Positions 9,074-18,932 are shown, counted from the first letter of the stretch. The stretch is DNA of 64,000 bases from Thalassospira lucentensis (GCF_011806425.1 NZ_JAATOV010000001.1:124001-188000), one strand, 5' to 3'. Notes: a model not told the origin generated them from the sequence alone. Translations and numbers: made by a program.

Positions 9074-10405
9074 ATGCCCAAAGCACATTACCTCAGACTT
9101 GCCAATATGGTTGCGGAAGAGATCCGCAATGGCGTCCGCCAGCCGGGAACGCAGATGCCAACGCATCGTGCCTTCGCCGAAAAACACGGTATTGCCTTGG
9201 CTACTGCCACGCGGACATATCGTCTCTTGGAAAGCCAGGGACTGATTGTTGGCGAGCAAGGTCGGGGGGTATTTGTTCGTGATATGGCGGTGCCGCTTTC
9301 ACTCGGTGTGGAGCAGAAGCCAGCCGATGGCCAGATTGACCTAGTCTTTAATATGCCGGGGGCGCCCTCCGATTCGCAGGTTCTTCGCACGGCTCTTAAA
9401 GCGCTTGCGAACAGAGGAGATCTAGACGCTTTTCTCCGCTACCAACCACATGGTGGTCGTCAGCACGAACGTAAAATCATTGCCAGTTATCTCAGCTCAA
9501 TGTTGGGAAATGTTCCGTTTGAGAGGTTGCTGTTAACCTCGGGCGCTCAACATGGTTTGGCCATCACTCTTTTCAGCTTGCTGCGTCGGGGCGATGCGGT
9601 TGGAACGGAACCATTGACTTACCCTGGATTCAAGACAGCAGCAGAGCTGCACGGCATCAGTCTTTTTTCTGTTCGCCGAGAAAGCCAGCCGTTTGATGCC
9701 GATCACCTTGAGCAGGTGTGTCGCGAAAAGAAACTTCGTGCACTTTATTTGATGCCGACAGTGCAAAACCCTCTAGGATCAGTCATGCCAGAGGACGAGC
9801 GCCAGCAAATTGTCTCTATCGCCCGCAAATATGACCTGCTGATCTTTGAGGACAGTGCATATGCGTTTCTTGAAACGAATCCGCCAATTAGTTTCTTCGA
9901 GCTTGCACCAGAGCGTACCATTTATATTGGTGGTTTCTCGAAAAACATCGCGACCGGATTGCGCCTTGGGTATGTCATCGCGCCGGATCAATATCTAGAA
10001 CGAATGATCTATGCGATTAGGGCGACAACTTGGAATGTTCCGGCTTTGATTTCCGCCATTATTTGCGGGTGGGTGCAAGACGGCACCCTCGCTGAGTTCG
10101 AGAAAGCCCGTCGCGCTGATGGCGCGCGCCGTCAGAATTTGTGCCGAGAAGTTCTGCGCGAGACGGAAATTGTGTCTCACCCAAATGCGGGATTCATCTG
10201 GTTGCCACTATCTCGGGGGTTAAGGGCTGAGCCAATTATCAGGGAAATTGCTGCAAATGGCGTAGCCGTGGCGGGAAGTGAGCCCTATGCCGTAACGGAG
10301 GCTGCACCTCATGCACTGCGTGTGGCTTTTGGCGGAATAGATATCCAAGAGTTACATCGGGCTCTTGAGATCATCCGTGATTGCATCGTTTCACAAGCAC
10401 GCTAG
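9074..10405 (+). CDS. MocR-type transcriptional regulator (GntR HTH + aminotransferase domain)
   Basis: The 443-residue protein has a GntR winged helix at about 1-75 (LANMVAEEIRNG, MPTHRAFAEKHG, TATRTYRLLESQGLIVGEQ) followed by a fold-type I aminotransferase-like domain. The PLP-binding Lys is in YIGGFSKNIATGLRLGY; NPLGSVMP and the ILIFEDSAYAFLE-like strand with the cofactor Asp are also present. MocR proteins bind PLP as an effector cofactor and usually regulate the adjacent divergent gene, here the MFS exporter. It does not look like PdxR, since no pdx genes are nearby. Confidence 0.92.
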   Translation: MPKAHYLRLANMVAEEIRNGVRQPGTQMPTHRAFAEKHGIALATATRTYRLLESQGLIVGEQGRGVFVRDMAVPLSLGVEQKPADGQIDLVFNMPGAPSDSQVLRTALKALANRGDLDAFLRYQPHGGRQHERKIIASYLSSMLGNVPFERLLLTSGAQHGLAITLFSLLRRGDAVGTEPLTYPGFKTAAELHGISLFSVRRESQPFDADHLEQVCREKKLRALYLMPTVQNPLGSVMPEDERQQIVSIARKYDLLIFEDSAYAFLETNPPISFFELAPERTIYIGGFSKNIATGLRLGYVIAPDQYLERMIYAIRATTWNVPALISAIICGWVQDGTLAEFEKARRADGARRQNLCREVLRETEIVSHPNAGFIWLPLSRGLRAEPIIREIAANGVAVAGSEPYAVTEAAPHALRVAFGGIDIQELHRALEIIRDCIVSQAR

Positions 10406-10620
10406 TTCAACTCAGACATTACTTACCGGACTAGGCGAAGATTGATGAGTTCGTGATGAGAGGTAACGATGCCATATTGCGCGACAATGCGCAAATTCGC
10501 CGCCCCGGTTGTGGGCCAACATGGCATGATCGGCGGACTTAAAACGCCGTGGCACCCGTTGCGAAAAACAGGTACACACGCAATTTCCGCAAGCCCCAAA
10601 CACCCAAATTGAGCCCCATC

Positions 10621-11601
10621 ATGACACGTACCGCGCGCCGATATTTAATTGATCTGATCAACCGCAGTCAGAAGCTGTTTGTGACCTTAATCAAGGTGAT
10701 GCTGCCGGTGATGATCATTGTGCGCATCGCCCAAGAGTTTGGCGCGATTGATGCGGCGTCCGAGCTGCTGAGCCCGATGATGGCGTTGATTGGCCTGCCG
10801 CCCGAGGCCGGATTGATTTGGGCGACCTGCGCGCTGGTCAGCATGTATGGCGCGGTTGGGGCGTTTATCGGGTTGGCGGGCACGCTTGATATGACAGGCG
10901 GGCAGCTTAGCGCGCTGTGTGCGATGATGCTGTTTGCCCATGGATTGCCCGTCGAACAGGCGATTGTCAAACGTGCGGGTGGCAGCTTCATCGCGACCAC
11001 GGCCCTTCGGGTTGGGGCGGCGATTGGCTATGGCGCGCTGGTCACATGGGTCAGCAACACGACCGGCTGGCTGTCTGAGCCGGTTGATTTTTCGTGGATG
11101 GCCGGCGGTGATGTCAGCGCGGCAGCGACCGGACTGGCCGGTTGGGGGGATTGGGCGGTTCAAACCATCAAGTCGCTGATTGTTAGCTTTGGGGTGATTT
11201 TGGCGCTTTTGGTGGTGCTTGACGCGATGAAGGTCACCGGGCTTACCGATAAATTTACCCGTGCGATGTTGCCGATCTTGCGTGTTTCGGGATTGTCGCG
11301 CGATGTGGCGCCGGTAACGACGATTGGCGTGTTGCTTGGCCTGACATATGGCGGGGCGTTGATCATTGATGAAGCGCGCAAGAACAACTACCGCAAGCGT
11401 ACGCTGTTTTTATCGCTGTGCTGGTTGTCTTTGTCGCATTCACTGATCGAGGATACGGCGATCATGTTTGCGCTTGGTGCCGATCTTTGGGTGATTTTGG
11501 TCGGGCGGGTGATCCTGACCCTGATCATTGTGGCGTTGCTGGCACGTTTGACGCTGCGCTGGGACCGGGAACCGGCACAATTGGCAACCGATACGGCTTG
11601 A
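10621..11601 (+). CDS. Nucleoside-recognition (Gate) domain membrane protein
   Basis: A 326-residue inner membrane protein with about eight to nine hydrophobic segments and two copies of the Gate/nucleoside-recognition type region (LIKVMLPVMIIVRIAQEFG and the later ISFGVILALLVVLDAMK-like segment; SLCWLSLSHSLIEDTAIMFALG). Related proteins include spore maturation SpmA/SpmB-like and YjiH-like proteins; the transported or sensed molecule is unknown. ATG 10621 is chosen because the upstream extension from 10549 is hydrophilic and poor in membrane character. Its stop is 32 bp from the convergent phaC stop. Confidence 0.8.
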   Translation: MTRTARRYLIDLINRSQKLFVTLIKVMLPVMIIVRIAQEFGAIDAASELLSPMMALIGLPPEAGLIWATCALVSMYGAVGAFIGLAGTLDMTGGQLSALCAMMLFAHGLPVEQAIVKRAGGSFIATTALRVGAAIGYGALVTWVSNTTGWLSEPVDFSWMAGGDVSAAATGLAGWGDWAVQTIKSLIVSFGVILALLVVLDAMKVTGLTDKFTRAMLPILRVSGLSRDVAPVTTIGVLLGLTYGGALIIDEARKNNYRKRTLFLSLCWLSLSHSLIEDTAIMFALGADLWVILVGRVILTLIIVALLARLTLRWDREPAQLATDTA

Positions 11602-11633
11602 TCACATCATTGGGAACGGGTGCGAAAGCGGCC

Positions 11634-12704
11634 CTATTGCATCAACCAATTGACCAAGGGCACCCATGTTGATTTTTGTGCCCGCGATCCGACCATCATG
11701 CCGACATGCCCGGCCGAGGGATGCAGTTCGGTGCGCAAATCTTTTGGCAGCACATCAAACAGCGCCTTGGCACTTTCGGGCGGCACGATCCGATCACTTT
11801 CGGGGATAACGGTGATTGTCGGGCAGCAAATATCCGCCGGGTTGATATCAATGCCGTCAATCTGCCATTCGCCCTTGGCCGGTTTGTTTTCGACATACCA
11901 TCCGATCAGGCAATCGGCCGCAACGCGGCGCGTTAACGGCACCCCATCATTGAGCCAATCTTCAAGGGCGACAAAATCACGGGCCTTGGCCGATTTGGTC
12001 GGCATCTTGTCAAAACGGCGGAACTTTTCGCCCATCATGAACGGGTCCAAGCTGGCAAACAGGCTTTGCAAGACATCGACCGGCAGGACGTCATGAATGG
12101 CCAGCATATGCGGCAAAGATGGTGCGAAAGCCGCCGCAATACGCGATTGGGTTGGGCCAGCGGCCATGAAGTCCCACGGGGTTGCCAAAAGGGCCAGCTT
12201 TTTGACCTGTGCCGGATCCAGCAAGGTTGCGGCCAAGGCCAGCACCCCGCCCATGCAATAGCCCATCATCGCAACCGGGCCACCGTTGATGTCCGCCACA
12301 TCCTGTAAGGCCATCACCAGCCGCCCAGCGATATAATCATCCAGCCCGAAATTCACTTCGTCCGGGCCGGGATAGCCCCAATCGACCAACAGCGGACGAT
12401 AACCCGATTTTGCGAGAAACCGTGCGAAGCTTCGTTTTTCATTGAGATCAAGGATATAGCCGCGATTGACCAAGGATGGCACCAGCAAGATAATCTCGCC
12501 ATCTTGCGCGTCTTTGTTGGGTGCGGTGACGCCGTAATCATAAATCTGGGTCGATCCGTCTTCCCAGATCACCGGCACATCATCGATGTTGCGGCGATAG
12601 TCATGACGTTGATAGGCGCGCACCCCATCATGAAAGCCGGCATGGCGATCAAAGGCCACGCGATCAAGCGCCTGCACGACATCATCGGGATGGTAGTTAT
12701 TCAT
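11634..12704 (-). CDS. phaC: Class III poly(3-hydroxyalkanoate) synthase subunit PhaC
   Basis: Polymerises (R)-3-hydroxyacyl-CoA into PHA at the granule surface. From ATG 12704 the protein is 356 residues, the usual class III length. It has the lipase-like box GYCMGG with catalytic Cys150, Asp304 (PESDRIVP) and His333 (SAGHVGMM); these fall within two residues of the triad of the Allochromatium vinosum enzyme (Cys149, Asp302, His331). The frame is open to 12905, but that longer start would overlap phaE by 209 bp and add a basic stretch foreign to the family. With ATG 12704 the overlap with phaE is 8 bp (ATGAATAA), typical of translational coupling. Confidence 0.88.
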   Translation of the reverse strand: MNNYHPDDVVQALDRVAFDRHAGFHDGVRAYQRHDYRRNIDDVPVIWEDGSTQIYDYGVTAPNKDAQDGEIILLVPSLVNRGYILDLNEKRSFARFLAKSGYRPLLVDWGYPGPDEVNFGLDDYIAGRLVMALQDVADINGGPVAMMGYCMGGVLALAATLLDPAQVKKLALLATPWDFMAAGPTQSRIAAAFAPSLPHMLAIHDVLPVDVLQSLFASLDPFMMGEKFRRFDKMPTKSAKARDFVALEDWLNDGVPLTRRVAADCLIGWYVENKPAKGEWQIDGIDINPADICCPTITVIPESDRIVPPESAKALFDVLPKDLRTELHPSAGHVGMMVGSRAQKSTWVPLVNWLMQ

Positions 12705-13527
12705 CTCCGTCAGGAGTTCCGCCGCCTGATCCCGGAGTTCGGCCTTCCAGGGCAGCAATTGTTTCTGAAAGATCGGCAATGCGGCGCGCGAGCTGAGCCA
12801 GCTCGTCATCTCGACTGCCATGTGCATCGGAAGCGGCCTTGGCCCTGCCCGCCTTTGGCGGGTTCTTTTGGGGGGATTTTGCTTTGGCGTTTGTGGATTG
12901 CTCATCGGTTTCCTGCCCCTTTGCCGGTTTTTGGCCGCCTGATTTTGACGATGACGTTTTGGTCGTGCTTACCGCATTTGGATTGTCAGCCTTGGGCGCA
13001 CCCGGCGACGGCGCATCTTGGGCGGTGGTTTTAGGATTTTCGGCCGCGGCTTTGTGTGGCTCGTCGCTCGGTGCGGCGGCGTTTGGCTTTGCGGTGGTGC
13101 TGGCCGGGTTGGTGGCAAACGGCATCACACCCGGAAAGGGTGCGGTGGGCAAATCGCGCGCCGCCTTGGCCATTTGATCCATCATCGATTTTAGCGGATT
13201 GGACGCATCAAGCCCGTCCATCAGCGGGTTTTTCATCATGTTGGCCGCCATGTCAGACGGCGTCATGCCGGGTTGCTGGCCCATTGCCATTTGCCCGATC
13301 AGATTGCCCCAGGCTTCAAACCCCTCGCCCATGCGCGAGGTATCCGCACCGAGCGAGGCATAAAGACGGCCAATCGCACTGGCGGCCTGTGTGCCATCCG
13401 CGGTGGCGGCGACCTGTTCACGCCACAGATCCAAGAACCGCTGTGCCAGATGGTCAAGCGCGTCGTCTTCGTCCTGTTCTGTGGCCGGGTCTTTGGTGTG
13501 ATCTTTGCCGGTTGTCTTTTGTGACAC
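12697..13527 (-). CDS. phaE: PHA synthase subunit PhaE-like protein
   Basis: The 276-residue product precedes and overlaps phaC. Residues 1-140 are helical and Met-rich (FLDLWREQVAA, MGEGFEAWGNLIGQMAMGQ, MMKNPLMDGLD), as in the PhaE family; residues 145-240 are a low-complexity Pro/Ala/Lys/Ser linker; residues 242-265 form a short heptad-like helix (ELAQLARRIADLSETIAALE). It is shorter than characterised PhaE proteins (about 360 residues). Assignment rests on the synteny with a class III-length phaC and on general character, since PhaE is poorly conserved. It is divergent from phaR. Confidence 0.65.
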   Translation of the reverse strand: MSQKTTGKDHTKDPATEQDEDDALDHLAQRFLDLWREQVAATADGTQAASAIGRLYASLGADTSRMGEGFEAWGNLIGQMAMGQQPGMTPSDMAANMMKNPLMDGLDASNPLKSMMDQMAKAARDLPTAPFPGVMPFATNPASTTAKPNAAAPSDEPHKAAAENPKTTAQDAPSPGAPKADNPNAVSTTKTSSSKSGGQKPAKGQETDEQSTNAKAKSPQKNPPKAGRAKAASDAHGSRDDELAQLARRIADLSETIAALEGRTPGSGGGTPDGDE

Positions 13528-13833
13528 CTATGCCGCCCCCTGATGATGTTTGGCGAGTTGTCTTTACTATAGAGAGATGCGCTGACGGGTAAAATGAAAA
13601 CCCTTGCTGCGCGGCAACACGCTTTATTCCGGGTTGTTTTTCGCACTGCACTTTGCGTTGAGGACTGGACACATTGGAAAAATCACGGCACTCTGTGGGT
13701 CGCCTGAGCAATTGCAAAATTGAAAATGCTGCGCAACATCGTAAATTGTGCATGCGCAAAGCGGGGTCGAAAGATGCCCATAATCAAAGTGCCAGGCAAA
13801 CGTCCGGGAAACAGGGAAGCAGGAAACACCGCC
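13528..13833. promoter_or_regulatory. Divergent phaE/phaR control region with TGC/GCA-rich motifs
   Basis: This 306-bp gap is dense in TGC/GCA words: TTGCTGCGCGGCAA (about 13602-13615), CGCACTGCACTTTGCG, ATGCTGCGCAACA (about 13727-13739) and TGTGCATGCGCAAAG (about 13746-13760). PhaR proteins of the alphaproteobacteria bind TGC-rich DNA and repress their own gene and granule genes, so these are candidate operators. This is inference; the sites were not tested by alignment. Confidence 0.45.
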
Positions 13834-14454
13834 ATGACCAACAAAAAATCTGACGATCAAGATCGCATTGTTATCAAGAAATACGCGAACCGCCGCCTCT
13901 ATAACACCGCGACGAGTTCCTATGTCACGCTTGATCACCTGTCGCAGATGGTCAAGGAAAACACCGACTTTGTGGTCTATGACGCCAAAACCGGTGACGA
14001 CATCACGCGCCCGGTCCTGACCCAGATTATCGTTGAAGAGGAAAGCAAGGGGCAGAACCTTTTGCCGATCAATTTCCTGCGTCAGCTGATCGGGTTTTAC
14101 GGCGACAGCCTGCAAGGGTTGGTGCCCGGTTACCTTGAACAATCCATGCAGTCATTTGCCCATAATCAGGAACAGATGCGCGAATATATGCAAGGCACGA
14201 TGAGCGGCATTTTCCCGTTTGGTCAGTTCGAAGAAATGAACAAACAGAATATGGCGCTGTTCGAACAGACGATGAAAATGTTTTCCCCGTTTGCCAAAGA
14301 AGGCGAAAACGGTGCCGCGGGCAATACGCCACATGCTGGCGCGTCCGCAGCAAGTCCTGCCAAAGCGGATGCATCGCTTGATGAGCTGAAAAGCCAGCTT
14401 GAAGCCATGCAAGCACAGCTTAATACGCTGGCGAATAGCAAGACCGACAAATAA
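13834..14454 (+). CDS. phaR: Polyhydroxyalkanoate synthesis repressor PhaR
   Basis: Binds DNA and nascent PHA granules and adjusts granule-protein expression to polymer level. The 206-residue protein has the N-terminal PHB-accumulation regulator domain (IVIKKYANRRLYNTATSSYV, residues about 12-31) and the following PHB_acc region (TRPVLTQIIVEEESKG, LPINFLRQLIGFYGDSLQG), then a Gln/Met-rich helix and a C-terminal coiled-coil-like helix (LDELKSQLEAMQAQLNTLA). ATG 13834 has AGGAA 9 nt upstream; the frame extends to 13720 but the extra residues are basic and not family-like. A strong terminator follows. Confidence 0.95.
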   Translation: MTNKKSDDQDRIVIKKYANRRLYNTATSSYVTLDHLSQMVKENTDFVVYDAKTGDDITRPVLTQIIVEEESKGQNLLPINFLRQLIGFYGDSLQGLVPGYLEQSMQSFAHNQEQMREYMQGTMSGIFPFGQFEEMNKQNMALFEQTMKMFSPFAKEGENGAAGNTPHAGASAASPAKADASLDELKSQLEAMQAQLNTLANSKTDK

Positions 14455-14476
14455 GTCGTTCAACACCCGAGATTTT

Positions 14477-14514
14477 AAAAGGCGGTGCCACGCGAAAGCG
14501 GCGCCGCCTTTTTT
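14477..14514 (+). terminator. Rho-independent terminator of phaR
   Basis: Stem AAGGCGGTGCC (14479-14489) with GGCGCCGCCTT (14500-14510), one G-T pair, followed by a run of six T (14509-14514). Confidence 0.9.
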
Positions 14515-14892
14515 ATGTCTGTGGTCCAGTTCACAGTTTGCCCCAACGCATTTTTCATGCGTCCGTGTGAGACACTTCACAGCACGCAAGCGATCCGAAA
14601 TCGCGTGAGGATCATCGTTTCGTCGGCAACAAGTACCGTGCCCATATAGGTGCCGAACCCAATGTTGCGGTGCGATGATGGGGTGCCATGATGGGGTGAA
14701 CGTTCTGCGATCTGAACCGATTCGCCCCACAACCGTTCGGCATCATTCCTGCATAAATTTTTCATTAACCCTTTTTGACCGTCCGACAGTGCTGTCAGGC
14801 GGCAATTTTTGCCGGGTATATGCCCGGTATCCTAAGCAACACAGGGAGTCTTCGCCCACACAGCCAGTTTTAACGCAACAACACCAGAAAAC
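14515..14892. other. Intergenic region without a recognisable gene
   Basis: About 380 bp between the phaR terminator and a small hypothetical gene. A 62-codon minus-strand frame (14577-14765) has no ribosome binding site or family resemblance. GCCGGGTATATGCCCGGTAT near 14812-14831 contains an inverted repeat (ATACCGGGC-type arms around TATAT) that could be an operator for the downstream gene. Otherwise I see nothing. Confidence 0.4.
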
Positions 14893-15249
14893 ATGACAGC
14901 CATAACACCGATCTCCATGCCCCTGGCCCGCAGGACAGATTCTGCGAGCACCGGAACGGATGGTCCTGCCGGGATTGGGATTGATATTCATGCGCAAATT
15001 TCGCCGGTCCGCGAAGTTGCGCAAAGTGGTGGCGTGTGGCTGCAACCCCATGATCTTGTGGGCAGTGCAGCATTCTGGACGCAACTATTGGGCCAGATAT
15101 TCCCTCAGGAAACCCTTTTGCAACCGCCGGTCATTCAGGAAATGCATGCCAGCTATGCGGCACATTCCACACCTTCTAGCATAGAAACGTACGACTTTTT
15201 TTCGCCTTCCGCACTAGACAAAGACAGCGCAATTGACCTATATAGCTAG
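14893..15249 (+). CDS. Small hypothetical protein
   Basis: A 118-residue frame with no domain I recognise. It has no signal peptide or membrane segment; the central part (GVWLQPHDLVGSAAFWTQLL) is amphipathic and the C-terminus is acidic. No clear ribosome binding site precedes ATG 14893. Codon use is compatible with a real gene of this genome, and it fills the space between phaR and the XRE regulator on the same strand, but evidence is weak. Confidence 0.4.
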   Translation: MTAITPISMPLARRTDSASTGTDGPAGIGIDIHAQISPVREVAQSGGVWLQPHDLVGSAAFWTQLLGQIFPQETLLQPPVIQEMHASYAAHSTPSSIETYDFFSPSALDKDSAIDLYS

Positions 15250-15416
15250 CTTCTGGCGGATTGCTGTAACGATTATCTGACCAACGTTCAGATACAATTC
15301 AACAACCCAAGGGTCAAAAATGACGTGCGGGGAGTTGTTCATTGGGCAAAATCAAATAAGCCCAACGGCATCCAAAGTGGGGTTAAAATAACTGGCGGTT
15401 GATAACGGATTATATC

Positions 15417-15812
15417 ATGACTGAGAATGTCTCAAACGAAGAACCGAAACGCGCAAATCGCGCAACTGACACTGACCGTTATGTTGGTCAGCGTATCCGT
15501 GAACGTCGCATCATGCTGGGCCTTTCCCAGCAGCAGATGGCTGACCTTATTGGCGTAACCTACCAGCAGGCTCATAAATACGAGCGCGGCATTAACCGCA
15601 TCTCGGCTGGTCGCCTTTATGAAATCTCCCAAGTTCTGGGTGTTCCTGTCAGCTACTTCTATGAAGGCCTTGACGGTAACCAGGCTTCCGAGCTTAACGC
15701 GCGTCAGCGTATGTGCCTTGAACTGGCTCGTAACTTTGCCAGCATCAAACACGAAAAGCATCAAGAAGCCCTGAGCCAGATGGCTCGTGCGCTTGCCGAT
15801 CAGGCCGCTTAA
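15417..15812 (+). CDS. XRE-family HTH regulator (PraR/PhrR-like)
   Basis: A 131-residue regulator with an N-terminal HTH_3 domain at residues 22-82 (GQRIRERRIMLGLSQQQMAD, then GVTYQQAHKYERGINRISAG). The C-terminal helix pair (ARQRMCLELARNFASI, ALSQMARALADQ) is like small alphaproteobacterial repressors of the PraR/PhrR/SinR-like group, which control biofilm, symbiosis or stress genes in rhizobia. ATG 15417 is taken because the residues upstream of it are not conserved-looking. It is a single-gene unit with its own terminator. Confidence 0.88.
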   Translation: MTENVSNEEPKRANRATDTDRYVGQRIRERRIMLGLSQQQMADLIGVTYQQAHKYERGINRISAGRLYEISQVLGVPVSYFYEGLDGNQASELNARQRMCLELARNFASIKHEKHQEALSQMARALADQAA

Positions 15813-15839
15813 TTCCGATTAACGGATTGAGCGCCACCG

Positions 15840-15879
15840 AAAAAAAGGCTGTCCCGCAATTTGGGGCAGCCTTTTTTTT
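15840..15879 (+). terminator. Rho-independent terminator of the XRE gene
   Basis: A-tract, stem AAGGCTGTCCC with GGGGCAGCCTT (one mismatch-pair), loop GCAATTT, then eight T. The A-tract on the left lets it work on both strands. Confidence 0.9.
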
Positions 15880-15942
15880 GTGCCTTGTCGACTGGGCCGG
15901 TCTTTGGGAAGCTAATCACCACCACACCACAACAAGGCCCAC

Positions 15943-16569
15943 ATGATGCGCGACATCGATTTTGACATGCTTGATCGCGGACGACAGGCCCGCAATTACC
16001 GCACCATCGCGCAGACAATCGCACTTGCCGATCAGGGCAACGTGATCCTTGATCCGTTTTCGACCCTGATTGCGACGAACGCCGTGATTGGAACGGGCAA
16101 TGTGTTTTATCCCAACACGACATTTAGCGCAGACACGCCGGGCACAGTTTGCATTGGCAACGGGAACGTCTTTTATCCCGGCACGGCCATAACCGCGACG
16201 ACCGGAAAAATCAGCATCGGCAATGAGAACCTGTTTGGCGAGGGATCGGTGTGCATCGCGACCAATCGGGTCGGTGCGGAGATCATCATCGGGTCGCAGG
16301 TTCGCTTTCGGGGTTTTATCGACATTGGCGGCACCTGCCATCTGGGGGATGGCGGCCAAATCTTGGGGCAGATCAGTGTGGTTAATGTCTGGCTTGGGGC
16401 GGGTGGATCATTCGCGCATCCGATTGCCGATGAACGCGGTGCCGTTTTAAAGGGACATGGACGCGCGACGGACATCCGGCTTGAAACCGGGCAAGTTATT
16501 GCGGGTGATGGCAGATTTACGCATGCGGACAGGCGTATGCAGTCGCATTACCATCCTGAGGCAAAATAA
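15943..16569 (+). CDS. Left-handed beta-helix (hexapeptide-repeat) protein
   Basis: The 208-residue protein is built of imperfect hexapeptide repeats ([ILV]-G-x-x-x-x), seen in AVIGTGNVFYPNTTF, TVCIGNGNVFYPGTAI, KISIGNENLFGEGSVCI and EIIIGSQVRFRGFIDIGG. Repeated NVFYP units suggest a gamma-carbonic anhydrase/dynactin p25-like helix rather than a known acetyltransferase. The C-terminus (QSHYHPEAK) is polar. No partner gene points to a function: proB is convergent downstream. ATG 15946 is an equally possible start. Confidence 0.75.
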   Translation: MMRDIDFDMLDRGRQARNYRTIAQTIALADQGNVILDPFSTLIATNAVIGTGNVFYPNTTFSADTPGTVCIGNGNVFYPGTAITATTGKISIGNENLFGEGSVCIATNRVGAEIIIGSQVRFRGFIDIGGTCHLGDGGQILGQISVVNVWLGAGGSFAHPIADERGAVLKGHGRATDIRLETGQVIAGDGRFTHADRRMQSHYHPEAK

Positions 16570-16614
16570 TCAGCCCCAAAAGGCGCAAATCGCTGTGCGG
16601 CCAGCCAGAGGGTT

Positions 16615-17736
16615 TTACCCCTCTGTCACCACCAGATCATCGGAATGAATAACGGCATTGCCGCGTGTAAAGCCAAGGGTGGCTTCGATATCGCCCGAGG
16701 CATGGCCCATCAACAGGCGGGTTTCTTCGGCACCGTAGGACGTGATGCCGCGTGCGACCTCATCACCCTTGTCATCAAGCACGCGAACGGCGTCACCATG
16801 CTTAAAACCGCCATCAACGCCACTGATACCGGCCGCCAAAAGGTTTTTGCCGGCGCGCATCGCCTTGGCGGCCCCTGCATCGACAATAATCACGCCAGAT
16901 GCCTTAAGCGAGGTCGCAATCCAATGGCGGCGTGCCGCCAATGGTGTGTCGCTTGGCAGGAAGACCGTATTGGGGGCGCCATCAAGCTGCGCCTTGAGCG
17001 GATGATAGATTGTGCCGCGTGCAATGATCATGCGGCAGCCCGATTTCATCGCGATTTCGGCGGCCTGTAATTTGGTCACCATCCCGCCGGAGCTATACAT
17101 GGTCGGGGCCGCACCTGCCATTCCCATGATATCGGACGTCAGTTCGCGGACTTCGGGGATCAATTGCGCATCCGGGTTCTTGCGCGGATCAGCGGTATAA
17201 AGCCCATCAATATCTGACAACAATACAAGCGTATCGGCCGAGATCATGTGCGCGACCTTTGCGCCCAGGCGATCATTATCGCCAAAGCGGATTTCTTCGG
17301 TCGCCACCGTATCGTTTTCGTTGATCAGCGGCACAGCACCATGGGCGAGCAACGCGTTCAAGGTGCCGCGCGCATTAAGATAGCGACGGCGGCCTTCCAT
17401 ATCCTCAAGCGTTACCAGCACCTGCGCCATGGTCAGGCCATTGCGGCCAAGCGCTTCTTGCCAGACTTGTGACAGGCTGATTTGGCCAGTTGCGGCGGCG
17501 GCCTGCTTATCGGCCAGACTGATGGTGCGGTGATCAAGCCCAAGCAGGCGACGGCCCATGGCGATCGCGCCACTGGAAACCACGATGACCTCTACCCCGC
17601 GTTCGCGCAAAAGGGCGATATCATCGGCCAATGCTTCGAGCCACGCCCGGCGGAGCTTGCCGGTGGTTTCATCGACCAAAAGGGCCGAGCCGACCTTAAT
17701 GATCAGGCGTTTTGCGTCCGCGAGTGCGGGTTTCAT
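16615..17736 (-). CDS. proB: Glutamate 5-kinase ProB
   Basis: Phosphorylates L-glutamate in the first committed step of proline synthesis. The 373-residue protein has the amino-acid kinase domain (RLIIKVGSALLVD, VVSSGAIAMGRRLL, LINENDTVATEEIRFGDND, LSDIDGLYTADP) and a C-terminal PUA domain (about 285-365, GVIIVDAGAAKAM, HGDAVRVLD). ATG 17736 has GCGAGGG 7 nt upstream; starts further up would overlap obgE. It follows obgE by 31 bp, as in many alphaproteobacteria. Confidence 0.95.
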   Translation of the reverse strand: MKPALADAKRLIIKVGSALLVDETTGKLRRAWLEALADDIALLRERGVEVIVVSSGAIAMGRRLLGLDHRTISLADKQAAAATGQISLSQVWQEALGRNGLTMAQVLVTLEDMEGRRRYLNARGTLNALLAHGAVPLINENDTVATEEIRFGDNDRLGAKVAHMISADTLVLLSDIDGLYTADPRKNPDAQLIPEVRELTSDIMGMAGAAPTMYSSGGMVTKLQAAEIAMKSGCRMIIARGTIYHPLKAQLDGAPNTVFLPSDTPLAARRHWIATSLKASGVIIVDAGAAKAMRAGKNLLAAGISGVDGGFKHGDAVRVLDDKGDEVARGITSYGAEETRLLMGHASGDIEATLGFTRGNAVIHSDDLVVTEG

Positions 17737-17767
17737 TGCTGTGCCCTCGCTGTTTGGGCTTTCGCCC

Positions 17768-18832
<1,065 letters not shown>

Positions 18833-18904
18833 TTATCTTTGCGATCCCGGCGCGCAAGGGGGCTGCGCCTCAACAGGACCATAAATTCTATATTACATAA
18901 AACA

Positions 18905-18932
18905 AGGGAGGAATGATTGCTCATTCCTCCCT
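18905..18932. terminator. Hairpin terminator/attenuator after rpmA
   Basis: Perfect 12-bp stem AGGGAGGAATGA (18905-18916) with TCATTCCTCCCT (18921-18932), loop TTGC. On the minus strand TTGTTTTATG follows, giving a moderate T-tract. It can end or reduce rplU-rpmA transcription before obgE. Confidence 0.75.

Noticed and set aside
10406-10620. Missing HTH half of the Lrp regulator to the right of the MocR gene
   Set aside because: Minus-strand translations of this gap in the relevant frames show no Lrp-type helix-turn-helix.
12705-12905. Longer start for phaC giving 423 residues
   Set aside because: It would overlap phaE by 209 bp and add a basic segment absent from class III synthases; ATG 12704 gives 356 residues and places the triad correctly.
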